This document shows positions 48,566 through 62,700 of a DNA stretch of 64,000 nucleotides, piece by piece. The stretch spans positions 33,185,950 through 33,249,949 of the forward strand of contig OU744728.1 in NCBI GenBank assembly GCA_916613615.1. The letters are read 5' to 3'. This stretch comes from Steromphala cineraria. Its lineage: Eukaryota; Mollusca; Gastropoda; Trochida; Trochidae. Position 1 is the first letter of the stretch; each line of letters opens with the position of its first letter. A program made the position numbers and the translations under genes. The notes below the pieces were generated by a model. It was given only the letters and a program-made list of their open reading frames with translations. It was not told the origin of the DNA and did no database searches.

Positions 48566-49413
48566 AATCATTTATGATGGTGCGTGAGATAAACACATCA
48601 ATGGTGGTGTCCTTTAAACATTCATATATGATGGTGCATGGGATCAACACATCAATGGTGGTGTCCAGTAAACATTCAAATATGATGGTGCATTGGATAA
48701 ACACATCACCGGTGGTGTCCAGTAAACATTCACATATGATTGTGCATGGGATAAACACATCAATGGTGGTTTCCATTTCATATTCATATATGATGGTGCA
48801 TGGGATAAACTCATCAATGATGGTGTCCAGTAAACATTCATATATGATGGCGCATGGGATAAACACATCAATGGTGATGTCCAGTACATATTAATATATG
48901 ATGGTGCATGAGATAAACACATTGATGGTTGTGTCCAGTACATATTCACATATGATGGTGCATGAGATAAACACATCACCGGTGGTGTCCAGTAAGCATT
49001 CATTTATGATGGTGCATGGGATCAACACATCAATGGTGGTGTCCAGTAAACATTTATATATGATGGTGTATGGGATAAACACATCAATGGTGATGTCCAG
49101 TACATATTCATATATGATGGTGCATGGGATAAACACATCAATTGTGGTGTCCAGTAACTATTCATATACGATGGTGCATGGGATCAACACATCAATGGTG
49201 GTGTCCAGTAAACATCCATATATGATAGTGCATGGGATAAACACATAATTGGTGGTGTCAAGTAAACATTCATATGTGATGGTGCATGGGATAAACACAT
49301 CAATGGTGGTGTCCAGTAACTATTCATATATGATGGTGCATGGGATAAACACATCAACGGCGGTGTCCAGTTAACATTCATATATGATGGTGCATGGGAT
49401 AAACACATCAATG
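48566..49413. repeat. 54-bp satellite array, block A
   Basis: About 16 units of a 54-bp repeat. The core pieces are CATATATGATGGTGCATGGG, ATAAACACATCAATGGTGG and TGTCCAGTAAACATT; 53881-53934 is a clean unit. It starts at the right edge of fold-back copy 1 and stops at AACACATCAATG, where fold-back copy 2 begins. Units here include diverged forms (CCGGTGG, TTCCATTTCATATTC) that reappear at 57.7-59.2 kb. Confidence 0.97.
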
Positions 49414-49809
49414 CAGTTAACATTATACAATTATTGACTTCAATTGAGGTGAATCCTATGGTTTATTGACCTCGGAACAGTTATGTTCACCGAGGCGATA
49501 GCCGAGATGAACATAAGTTTCCGAGGTCAATAAACCATTGGATTTACCGATAACTGAAGTCAACAACTGTTTTATTATATGATTTATGAACGTTTCAGTT
49601 ATTTTGTAAACTATTCAATTATTTTAAGTTTTTTAGGAAGCAACTCTTTACGGCGGTCCTCGTAGTGGCGATCTATTTTTAGCTCCAGGTCATTGGATTG
49701 TTATGTTGACCTCGCGTGACGTTTCCCGCGGTCAACATAAGGTTTGATCATTGTCGGTGACAACCTTCCTCGACCAACCAGAAGACAGATCACTCGTCCA
49801 TCATATAAT
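49414..49809. mobile_element. Fold-back block, copy 2
   Basis: The same block as 48123-48562, without the internal TATATAAACAATTAT insertion. The hairpin arms span 49434-49563, and the second hairpin region is at about 49688-49761. It is almost identical to the block 9901 bp away at 59315-59710; I noticed ATTATTTTAAG against ATTAGTTTAAG near 49621/59522. It interrupts the 54-bp array, which restarts at 49810. Confidence 0.75.
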
Positions 49810-52800
49810 ATTCAAATATGATGGTGCATGGGATAAACACATCAATGGTGGTGTCCAGTAAACATTCATATATGATGGTGCATTGGATAAACACATCAAT
49901 GGTGGTGTCCAGTAAACTTTCATATATGATGGTGCATGGGATAAACACATCAATGATGGTTTCCAGTAAACTTTCATATATGATGGTGCATGGGATAAAC
50001 ACATCAATGGTGGTGTCCAGCAAACTTTCATATATGATGGTGCATGGGATAAACACATCAATGGTGGTGTCCAGTAAATATTCATATATGATGGTGTATG
50101 GGATCAACACATCAATGGTGGTGTCCTGTAAACTTTCGTATATGATTGTGGATTGGATAAACATATCAATGGTGGTGTCCAGTAAACTTTCATATATGAT
50201 GGTGCATGGGATCAACACATCAATGGTGGTGTCCAGTAAATATTCATATATGATGGTGCATGGGATAAACACATCAATGGTGGTGTCCAGTACATATTCA
50301 TATATGATGGTGCATGGGATACACACATCAATGGTTGTCCAGTAAACATTCATATATGATGATGCATGGGATAAACACATCAATGGTGGTTTCCAGTAAA
50401 CATATGTATATGATGGTACATGGGATAAACACATCAATGATGGTGTCCAGTACATATTCATATATGATGGTGCATGGGATAAACACATCACTGGTTGTGT
50501 CCAGTAAACATTCATATATGATGATGCATGGGATAAACACATCAATGGTGGTGTCCAGTACATATTCATATATGATGGTGCATGGGATACACACATCAAT
50601 GGTTGTCCAGTAAACATTCATATATGATGATGCATGGGATAAACACATCAATGGTGGTTTCCAGTACATATTCATATATGATGGTACATGGGATAAACAC
50701 ATCAATGGTGGTGTCAAGTAAACATTCATACATGATGGCGCATGGGATAAACACATCAATGGTGGTGTCGAGTACATTTTCACAAATGATGGTGCATGAG
50801 ATAAACACATCAATGATGGTGTCCAATTAACATTCATATAAGATGGTGCATTGGATAAACACATCAATGGTGGTGTCCAGTAAGCATTCATATATGATGG
50901 TGCATGGGATCAACACATCAATGGTGGTGTCCAGTACATATTCATATATGATGGTGCATGGGATCAACACATCAATGGTTGTGTCCAGTACATATTCATA
51001 TATGATGGTGCATGGGATCAACACATCAATGGTTGTGTCCAGTAAACATTTATGTCTGATGGTGCATGGGATAAACACATCAATGGTGGTGTCCAGTAAG
51101 CATTCATATATGATGGTGCATGAGATAAACACATCAATGGTTGTGTCCAGTACATATTCACATATGATGGTGCATGAGATAAACACATCAATGATGGTGT
51201 CCAGTTAGCATTCATATAAGATGGTTCATGGGATAAACACATCAATGGTGGTGTCCAGTAAGCATTCATATATGATGGTGCATGGGATCAACACATCAAT
51301 GGTGGTGTCCAGTACATATTCATATATGATGGTGCATGGGATAAACACATCAATGGTTGTGTCCAGTAAACATTCATATATGATGATGCATGGGATAAAC
51401 ACATCAATGGTGGTTTCCAGTACATATTCATATATGATGGTGCATGGGATAAACACATCAATGATGGTGTCCAGTTAACATTCATATATGATGGCGCATG
51501 GGATAAACACATAAATGGTGGTGTCCAGTACATATTAATATATGATGGTGCATGAGATAAACACATCAATGGTTGTGTCCAGTACATATTCACATATGAT
51601 GGTGCATGAGATAAACACATCAATGATGGTGTCCAGTTAACATTCATAGAAGATGGTGCATGGGATAAACACATCAATGGTGGTGTCCAGTAAGCATTCA
51701 TATATGATGGTGCATGGGATCAGCACATCAATGGTGGTGTCTAGTAAACATTCATATATGATGGTGCATGGGATAAAACCACCAATGGTGGTGTCCAGTA
51801 AACTTTCATATATGATGGTGCATGGGATAAACACATCAATGGTGGTGTCCAGTACATATTCATATATGATGGTGCATGGGATCAACACATCAATGGTGGT
51901 TTCCAGTAAACATTCATATATGATGGTGCATGGGATCAACACATCAATGGTGGTGTCCAGTAAACATTCATATATGATGGTGCATGGGATCAACACATCA
52001 ATGGTGGTGTCCAGTAAACATTCATATATGATGGTGCATGGGATAAACACATCAATGGTGGTGTCCAGCAAGCATTCATATATGATGGTGCATGGGATAA
52101 ACACATCAATGGTGGTGTCCAGTAAACTTTCATATATGATGGTGCATGGGATAAACACATCAATGATGGCTTCCAGTAAACTTTCATATATGATGGTGCA
52201 TGGGATATACACATCAATGGTGGTGTCCAGCAAATATTCATATATGATGGTGCATGGGATAAACACATCAATGGTGGTTTCCAGTAAACATTTATATCTG
52301 ATGGTGCACGGGATCAACACATCAATGGTGGTGTCCAGGACATATTCATATATGATGGTGCATGGGATAAACACATCAATGGTGGTGTCCAGTACATATT
52401 CATATATGATGGTGCATGGGATCAACACATCAATGGTTGTGTCCAGTAAACATTCATATATGATGATGCATGGGATAAACACATCAATGGTGGTTTCCAG
52501 TACATATTCATATATGATGGCGCATGGGATAAACACATCAATGGTGGTGTCCAGTACACATTCATATATGAAGGCGCATGGGATAAACACATCAATGGTG
52601 GTGTCCAGTACATATTCATATATGATGGTGCATGAGATAAACACATCAAAAGTTGTGTCCAGCACATATTTACATCTGATGGTGCATGAGATAAACACAT
52701 CAATGATGGTGTCCAGTTAACATTCATATAAGATGGTGCATGGGATCAACACATCAATGGTGGTGTCTAGTAAACATTCATATATGATGGTGCATGGGAT

Positions 52801-55720
52801 AAAACCACCAATGGTGGTGTCCAGTAAACTTTCATATATGATGGTGCATGGGATAAACACATCAATGGTGGTGTCCAGTACATATTCATATATGATGGTG
52901 CATGGGATCAACACATCAATGGTGGTTTCCAGTAAACATTCATATATGATGGTGCATGGGATCAACACATCAATGGTGGTGTCCAGTAAACATTCATATA
53001 TGATGGTGCATGGGATAAACACATCAATGGTGGTGTCCAGTAAACATTCATATATGATGGTGCATGGGATCAACACATCAATGGTGGTGTCCAGTAAACA
53101 TTCATATATGATGGTGCATGGGATAAACACATCAATGGTGGTGTCCAGCAAGCATTCATATATGATGGTGCATGGGATAAACACATCAATGGTGGTGTCC
53201 AGTAAACTTTCATATATGATGGTGCATGGGATAAACACATCAATGATGGCTTCCAGTAAACTTTCATATATGATGGTGCATGGGATATACACATCAATGG
53301 TGGTGTCCAGCAAATATTCATATATGATGGTGCATGGGATAAACACATCAATGGTGGTTTCCAGTAAACATTTATATCTGATGGTGCACGGGATCAACAC
53401 ATCAATGGTGGTGTCCAGGACATATTCATATATGATGGTGCATGGGATAAACACATCAATGGTGGTGTCCAGTACATATTCATATATGATGGTGCATGGG
53501 ATCAACACATCAATGGTTGTGTCCAGTAAACATTCATATATGATGATGCATGGGATAAACACATCAATGGTGGTTTCCAGTACATATTCATATATGATGG
53601 CGCATGGGATAAACACATCAATGGTGGTGTCCAGTACACATTCATATATGAAGGCGCATGGGATAAACACATCAATGGTGGTGTCCAGTACATATTCATA
53701 TATGATGGTGCATGAGATAAACACATCAAAAGTTGTGTCCAGCACATATTTACATCTGATGGTGCATGAGATAAACACATCAATGATGGTGTCCAGTTAA
53801 CATTCATATAAGATGGTGCATGGGATCAACACATCAATGGTGGTGTCCAGTAAACATTCATATATGATGGTGCATGGGATAAACACATCAATGGTGGTGT
53901 CCAGTAAACATTCATATATGATGGTGCATGGGATCAACACATCAATGGTGGTGTCCAGTAAACATTCATATATGATGGTGCATAGGATAAACACATCAAT
54001 GGTGGTGTCCAGCAAGCATTCATATATGATGGTGCATGGGATAAACACATCAATGGTGGTGTCCAGTAAACTTTCATATATGATGGTGCATGGGATAAAC
54101 ACATCAATGATGGCTTCCAGTAAACTTTCATATATGATGGTGCATGGGATATACACATCAATGGTGGTGTCCAGCAAATATTCATATATGATGGTGCATG
54201 GGATAAACACATCAATGGTGGTTTCCAGTAAACATTTATATCTGATGGTGCACGGGATCAACACATCAATGGTGGTGTCCAGGACATATTCATATATGAT
54301 GGTGCATGGGATAAACACATCAATGGTGGTGTCCAGTACATATTCATATATGATGGTGCATGGGATCAACACATCAATGGTTGTGTCCAGTAAACATTCA
54401 TATATGATGATGCATGGGATAAACACATCAATGGTGGTTTCCAGTACATATTCATATATGATGGCGCATGGGATAAACACATCAATGGTGGTGTCCAGTA
54501 AACATTCATATATGATGGCGCATGGGATAAACACATCAATGGTGGTGTCCAGTACATATTCATATATGATGGTGCATGAGATAAACACATCAAAAGTTGT
54601 GTCCAGCACATATTTACATCTGATGGTGCATGAGATAAACACATCAATGATGGTGTCCAGTTAACATTCATATAAGATGGTGCATGGGATAAACACATCA
54701 ATGGTGGTGTCCAGTAAGCATTCATGTATGATGGTGCATGAGATAAACACATCAATGGTGGTGTCCAGTACATATTCATATATGATGGTGCATGGGATAA
54801 ACACATCAATGGTGGTGTCTAGTAAACATTCATATATGATGGTGCATGGGATAAACACATCAATGGTGGTGTCCAGTAAATATTCATATATGATCGTGCA
54901 TTGGATACACATCATCGGTGGTGTCCAGTAAACATTCATATATGATCGTGCATTGGATAAACACATCAATGCTCTTGTCCAGTAAACATTCATATATGAT
55001 GGCGCATGGGATAAACACATCAATGGTGGTGTCCAGTAAATATTCATATATGATCGTGCATTGGATAAACACATCATCGGTGGTGTCCAGTAAACATTCA
55101 TATATGATCGTGCATTGGATAAACACATCAATGCTCTTGTCCAGTAAACATTCATATATGATGGCGCATGGGATAAACACATCAAGGGTGGTGTCCAGTA
55201 AACATTCATATATGATGGTGCATTGGATAAACACATCAATTGTGGTGTCAATTAAACATCCATTTATGATGGTGCATGAGATAAACACATCAATGGTGGT
55301 GTCCAGTACATATTCATATATGATGGTGCATGGGATAAACACATCAATGGTTGTGTCCAGTAAACATTCATATATGATGATGCATGGGATAAACACATCA
55401 ATGGTGGTTTCCAGTACATATTCATATATGATGGTGCATGAGATAAACACATCAATGGTGGTGTCCAGTACATATTCATATATGATGGTGCATGGGATAA
55501 ACACATCAATGGTTGTGTCCAGTAAACATTCATATATGATGATGCATGGGATAAACACATCAATGGTGGTTTCCAGTACATATTCATATATGATGGTGCA
55601 TTGGATAAACACATCAATGGTGGTGTCTAGTAAACATTCATATATGATGGCGCATGGGATAAACACATCAATGATGGTGTCCAGTAAACATTCATATATG
55701 ATGGAGCATGGGATAAACAT
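49810..55720. repeat. 54-bp satellite array, block B
   Basis: About 109 units in uniform orientation. Frequent variants are GATAAAC/GATCAAC, CAGTAAACATT/CAGTACATATT/CAGTAAACTTT, GGTGGTG/GGTTGTG and GATGGTG/GATGATG. Shortened 52-bp units (GGTTGTCCAG) occur near 50333 and 50601. It contains the 1026/1080/864-bp higher-order repeats at 51.7-54.7 kb. It ends in degenerate sequence at about 55721. Confidence 0.97.
51690..54700. repeat. Higher-order repeat of 54-bp units, three copies (offsets 1026-1080 and 864 bp)
   Basis: The marker GTCTAG lies at 51739 and 52765 (offset 1026, 19 units) and GATGGTGCACGGGAT at 52300 and 53380 (offset 1080, 20 units), so the second copy gained one unit. The third copy, with its marker at 54244, is offset 864 (16 units) and has lost four. 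A related copy lies about 10.07 kb to the right (marker at 62365). Confidence 0.9.
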
Positions 55721-55829
55721 AAAACTGACGATGAAGGGTAAATTTTCATATATTATGTTTCAGGGTAAATATCTTACTATGACGATGTGGGTAAATATTC
55801 AGATATGCTGGTGCAGTGTAAATACACAG
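55721..55829. repeat. Degenerate short-period stretch joining two 54-bp blocks
   Basis: About 110 bp in which segments of roughly 26-27 bp end in GGGTAAAT, GGGTAAAT, AGTGTAAATA and then a normal GGGATAAAC. They look like half-length, decayed relatives of the 54-bp unit, such as TATGCTGGTGCAGTGTAAAT. Confidence 0.6.
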
Positions 55830-58800
55830 CAATGATGGTGCATGGGATAAACACATCAATGGTGGTGTCCAATAACTATTTTTACATGATGCTGCAGGGG
55901 ATAAACACATCAATGGTGGTGTCCAGTAAACATTCATATATGATGGTGCATGGGATAAAAACATCAATCGTGGTGTCCAGTAAACATTCATATACATGTA
56001 TGACGGTGCATTGGATAAACCCATCAATAGTGGTGTCCAGATAACATTCATATATTATGGTGCTAAGATAAACACATCAATGGTGGTGTCCAGTAAGCAT
56101 TCATTTATGATGGTGCACGGGATAAACACATCAATGGTGGTGTCCAGTAAACATTCACATATGATCGTGCATTGGATAAACACATCAATGGTGGTGTCCA
56201 GTAAACATTCACATATGATCGTGCATTGGATAAACACATCATCGGTGGTGTCCAGTAAACATTCAGATATGATCGTGCATGGGATAAACACATCAACGGT
56301 GGTGTCCAATAAACATTCATATATGATGGTGCATTGGATAAACACATCATCGGTGGTGTCCAGTAATCATTCATATATGATCGTGCTTTGGATAAACACA
56401 TCAATGCTGGTGTCCAGTAAACATTCATATATGATGGCGCATGGGATAAACACATCAATGGTGGTGTCCAGTAAGCATTCATTTATGATGGTGCAAGGGA
56501 TAAACACATCAATGGTGGTGTCCAGTAAACATTCATATATGATCGTGCATTGGATAAACACATCATCGGTGGTGTCCAGTAAACATTCACATATGATTGT
56601 GCATGGGATATACACATCAATGGTGGTGTCCAGTAAATATTCATATATGATGGTGCATGGGATATACACATCAATGGTGGTGTCCAGTAAATATTCATTT
56701 ATGATGGTGCATGGGATAAACACATGAAAATTGCTGGTGTCCAGTAAACATTCATATATGATGGCGCATGTGATAAACACATCAATGGTGGTGTCCAGTA
56801 AACATTCATATATGATCGTGCATTGGATAAACAAATCATCGGTGGTGTCCAGTAAACATTCACATATGATTGTGCATGGGATATACACATCAATGGTGGT
56901 GTCCAGTAAACATTCACATATGATTGTGCATGGGATATACACATCAATGGTGGTGTCCAGTAAATATTCATATATGATGGTGCATGGGATAAACACATCA
57001 ACGGTGGTGTCAAGTAAACATTCACATATGATCGTGCTTTGGATAAACACATCATCGGTGGTGTCCAGTAAACATTCAGATATGATCGTGCATTGGATAA
57101 ACACATCAATGGTGGTGTCCAGTAAACATTCATATATGATGGTGCATGGGGTCAACACATCAATGATGGTGTCCAGTAAACTTTCATATATGATGGTGCA
57201 TGGGATATGCCCAATAACTATTTTTACATGATGGTGCAGGGGATAAACACATCAATGGTGGTGTCCAGTAAACATTCATATATGATGGTGAATGGGATAA
57301 AACATCAATCGTGGTGTCCAGTAAACCTTCATATACATGTATCACGGTGCATGGGATAAACACATCAATGGTGGTGTCCAGTAAGCATTCATATATGATG
57401 GTGCATGGGATAAACACATCAACGGTGGTGTCCAATAAACATTCATATATGATGGTGCATTGGATAAACACATCATCGGTGGTGTCCAGTAATCATTCAT
57501 ATATGATCGTGCATTGGATAAACACATCAATGCTGGTGTCCAGTAAACATTCATATATGATGGCGCATGGGATAAACACATCAATGGTGGTGTCCAGTAA
57601 GCATTCATATATGATGGTGCAAGGGATCAACACATCAATGGTGGTGTCCAGTAAACATTCATATATGATCGTGCATTGGATAAACACATCACCGGTGGTG
57701 TCCAGTTAACATTCACATATGATTGTGCATGGGATAAACACATCAATGGTGGTTTCCATTTCATATTCATATATGATGGTGCATGGGATAAACACATCAA
57801 TGATGGTGTCCAGTAAACATTCATATATGATGGCGCATGGGATAAACACATCAATGGTGATGTCCAGTACATATTAATATATGATGGTGCATGAGATAAA
57901 CACATTGATGGTTGTGTCCAGTACATATTCACATATGATGGTGCATGAGATAAACACATCACCGGTGGTGTCAAGTAAGCATTCATTTATGATGGTGCAT
58001 GGGATCAACACATCAATGGTGGTGTCCAGTAAACATTTATATATGATGGTGTATGGGATAAACACATCAATGGTGATGTCCAGTACATATTCATATATGA
58101 TGGTGCATGGGATAAACACATCAATTGTGGTGTCCAGTAACTATTCATATACGATGGTGCATGGGATCAACACATCAATGGTGGTGTCCAGTAAACATCC
58201 ATATATGATAGTGCATGGGATAAACACATAATTGGTGGTGTCAAGTAAACATTCATATGTGATGGTGCATGGGATAAACACATCAATGGTGGTGTCCAGT
58301 AACTATTCATATATGATGGTGCATGGGATAAACACATCAACGGTGGTGTCCAATAAACATTCATATATGATGGTGCATTGGATAAACACATCATCGGTGG
58401 TGTCCAGTAATCATTCATATATGATCGTGCATTGGATAAACACATCAATGCTGGTGTCCAGTAAACATTCATATATGATGGCGCATGGGATAAACACATC
58501 AATGGTGGTGTCCAGTAAGCATTCATATATGATGGTGCAAGGGATCAACACATCAATGGTGGTGTCCAGTAAACATTCATATATGATCGTGCATTGGATA
58601 AACACATCACCGGTGGTGTCCAGTTAACATTCACATATGATTGTGCATGGGATAAACACATCAATGGTGGTTTCCATTTCATATTCATATATGATGGTGC
58701 ATGGGATAAACACATCAATGATGGTGTCCAGTAAACATTCATATATGATGGCGCATGGGATAAACACATCAATGGTGATGTCAAGTACATATTAATATAT

Positions 58801-59314
58801 GATGGTGCATGAGATAAACACATTGATGGTTGTGTCCAGTACATATTCACATATGATGGTGCATGAGATAAACACATCACCGGTGGTGTCAAGTAAGCAT
58901 TCATTTATGATGGTGCATGGGATCAACACATCAATGGTGGTGTCCAGTAAACATTTATATATGATGGTGTATGGGAAAAACACATCAATGGTGATGTCCA
59001 GTACATATTCATATATGATGGTGCATGGGATAAACACATCAATTGTGGTGTCCAGTAACTATTCATATACGATGGTGCATGGGATCAACACATCAATGGT
59101 GGTGTCCAGTAAACATCCATATATGATAGTGCATGGGATAAACACATAATTGGTGGTGTCAAGTAAACATTCATATGTGATGGTGCATGGGATAAACACA
59201 TCAATGGTGGTGTCCAGTAACTATTCATATATGATGGTGCATGGGATAAACACATCAACGGCGGTGTCCAGTTAACATTCATATATGATGGTGCATGGGA
59301 TAAACACATCAATG
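55830..59314. repeat. 54-bp satellite array, block C
   Basis: About 64 units. The left part (55.9-57.2 kb) is rich in GATCGTGCATTGG and ATATACAC variants. Two copies of a 918-bp (17-unit) block lie at 57627-58231 and 58545-59149, both matching 48.6-49.25 kb. A shared aberrant piece, CCAATAACTATTTTTACATG, occurs near 55869 and 57210. The block ends at AATG/CAGTTAAC exactly as block A does. Confidence 0.96.
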
Positions 59315-59710
59315 CAGTTAACATTATACAATTATTGACTTCAATTGAGGTGAATCCTATGGTTTATTGACCTCGGAACAGTTATGTTCACCGAGGCGAT
59401 AGCCGAGATGAACATAAGTTTCCGAGGTCAATAAACCATTGGATTTACCGATAACTGAAGTCAACAACTGTTTTATTATATGATTTATGAACGTTTCAGT
59501 TATTTTGTAAACTATTCAATTAGTTTAAGTTTTTTAGGAAGCAACTCTTTACGGCGGTCCTCGTAGTGGCGATCTATTTTTAGCTCCAGGTCATTGGATT
59601 GTTATGTTGACCTCGCGTGACGTTTCCCGCGGTCAACATAAGGTTTGATCATTGTCGGTGACAACCTTCCTCGACCAACCAGAAGACAGATCACTCGTTC
59701 ATCATATAAT
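59315..59710. mobile_element. Fold-back block, copy 3
   Basis: A near-identical copy of 49414-49809 at offset 9901, with the long hairpin at 59335-59464. Satellite units flank both sides. It was probably carried along by the roughly 10-kb segmental duplication and is not an independent insertion. Confidence 0.75.
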
Positions 59711-62700
59711 ATTCAAATATGATGGTGCATGGGATAAACACATCAATGGTGGTGTCCAGTAAACATTCATATATGATGGTGCATTGGATAAACACATCAA
59801 TGGTGGTGTCCAGTAAACTTTCATATATGATGGTGCATGGGATAAACACATCAATGATGGTTTCCAGTAAACTTTCATATATGATGGTGCATGGGATAAA
59901 CACATCAATGGTGGTGTCCAGCAAACTTTCATATATGATGGTGCATGGGATAAACACATCAATGGTGGTGTCCAGTAAATATTCATATATGATGGTGTAT
60001 GGGATCAACACATCAATGGTGGTGTCCTGTAAACTTTCGTATATGATTGTGTATTGGATAAACATATCAATGGTGGTGTCCAGTAAACTTTCATATATGA
60101 TGGTGCATGGGATCAACACATCAATGGTGGTGTCCAGTAAATATTCATATATGATGGTGCATGGGATAAACACATCAATGGTGGTTTCCAGTAAACATAT
60201 ATATCTGATGGTGCACGGGATCAACACATCAATGGTGGTGTCCAGTACATATTCATATATGATGGTGCATGGGATAAACACATCACTGGTTGTGTCCAAT
60301 AAACATTCATATATGATGATGCATGGGATAAACACATCAATGGTGGTGTCCAGTACATATTCATATATGATGGTGCATGGGATACACACATCAATGGTTG
60401 TCCAGTAAACATTCATATATGATGATGCATGGGATAAACACATCAATGGTGGTTTCCAGTACATATTCATATATGATGGTACATGGGATAAACACATCAA
60501 TGGTGGTGTCCAGTAAACATTCATACATGATGGCGCATGGGATAAACACATCAATGGTGGTGTCGAGTACATTTTCACAAATGATGGTGCATGAGATAAA
60601 CACATCAATGATGGTGTCCAATTAACATTCATATAAGATGGTGCATGGGATAAACACATCAATGGTGGTGTCCAGTAAGCATTCATATATGATGGTGCAT
60701 GGGATCAACACATCAATGGTGGTGTCCAGTACATATTCATATATGATGGTGCATGGGATCAACACATCAATGGTTGTGTCCAGTACATATTCATATATGA
60801 TGGTGCATGGGATCAACACATCAATGGTTGTGTCCAGTAAACATTTATATCTGATGGTGCATGGGATAAACACACCAATGGTGGTGTCCAGTACATATTC
60901 ATATATGATGGTGCATGAGATCAATACATCAATGGTTGTGTCTGGTACATATTCACATATGATGGTGCATGGGATGAACACATCAATGGTTGTGTCCAGT
61001 AAACATTCATATATGATGATGCATGGGATAAACACATCAATGGTGGTTTCCAGTACATATTCATATATGATGGTTCATGGGATAAACACATCAATGGTGG
61101 TGTCCAGTAAACATTCATATATGATGGCGCATGGGATAAACACATCAATGGTGGTGTCGAGTGCATATTCATATATGATGTTGCATGAGATAAACACATC
61201 AATGGTTGTGTCCAGTACATATTCACATATGATGGTGCATGAGATAAACACATCAATGATGGTGTCCAGTTAGCATTCATATAAGATGGTTCATGGGATA
61301 AACACATCAATGGTGGTGTCCAGTAAGCATTCATATATGATGGTGCATGGGATCAACACATCAATGGTGGTGTCCAGTACATATTCATATATGATGATGC
61401 ATGGGATAAACACATCAATGGTTGTGTCCAGTAAACATTCATATATGATGATGCATGGGATAAACACATCAATGGTGGTTTCCAGTACATATTCATGTAT
61501 GATGGTGCATGGGATAAACACATCAATGATGGTGTCCAGTAAACATTCATATATGATGGCGCATGGGATAAACACATAAATGGTGGTGTCCAGTACATAT
61601 TAATATATGATGGTGCATGAGATAAACACATCAATGGTTGTGTCCAGTACATATTCACATATGATGGTGCATGAGATAAACACATCAATGATGGTGTCCA
61701 GTTAACATTCATAGAAGATGGTGCATGGGATAAACACATCAATGGTGGTGTCAAGTAAGCATTCATATATGATGGTGCATGGGATCAGCACATCAATGGT
61801 GGTGTCTAGTAAACATTCATATATGATGGTGCATGGGATAAAACCACCAATGGTGGTGTCCAGTAAACTTTTATATATGATGGTGCATGGGATAAACACA
61901 TCAATGGTGGTGTCCAGTACATATTCATATATGATGGTGCATGGGATCAACACATCAATGGTGGTGTCCAGTAAACATTCATATATGATGGTGCATGGGA
62001 TCAACACATCAATGGTGGTGTCCAGTAAACATTCATATATGATGGTGCATGGGATAAACACATCAATGGTTGTGTGCAGTAAACATTCATATATGATGGT
62101 CCATGGGATCAACACATCAATGGTGGTGTCCAGCAAGCATTCATATATGATGGTGCATGGGATAAACACATCAATGGTGGTGTCCAGTAAACTTTCATAT
62201 ATGATGGTGCATGGGATAAACACATCAATGATGGCTTCCAGTAAACTTTCATATATGATGGTGCATGGGATATACACATCAATGGTGGTGTCCAGCAAAT
62301 ATTCATATATGATGGTGCATGGGATAAACACATCAATGGTGGTTTCCAGTAAACATTTATATCTGATGGTGCACGGGATCAACACATCAATGGTGGTGTC
62401 CAGGACATATTCATATATGATGGTGCATGGGATAAACACATCAATGGTGGTGTCCAGTACATATTCATATATGATGGTGCATGGGATCAACACATCAATG
62501 GTTGTGTCCAGTAAACATTCATATATGATGATGCATGGGATAAACACATCAATGGTGGTTTCCAGTACATATTCATATATGATGGCGCATGGGATAAACA
62601 CATCAATGGTGGTGTCCAGTAAACATTCATATATGATGGCGCATGGGATAAACACATCAATGTAGGTGTCCAGTACATATTCATATATGATGGTGCATGA

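Noticed and set aside
51637..54642. Frames of 280-355 codons on both strands of the 54-bp array (MMVHGINTS and CLLDTTIDVFIPC repeats)
   Set aside because: The 54-bp unit is stop-free in one plus and two minus frames, so overlapping frames on both strands are expected. There is no unique coding sequence.
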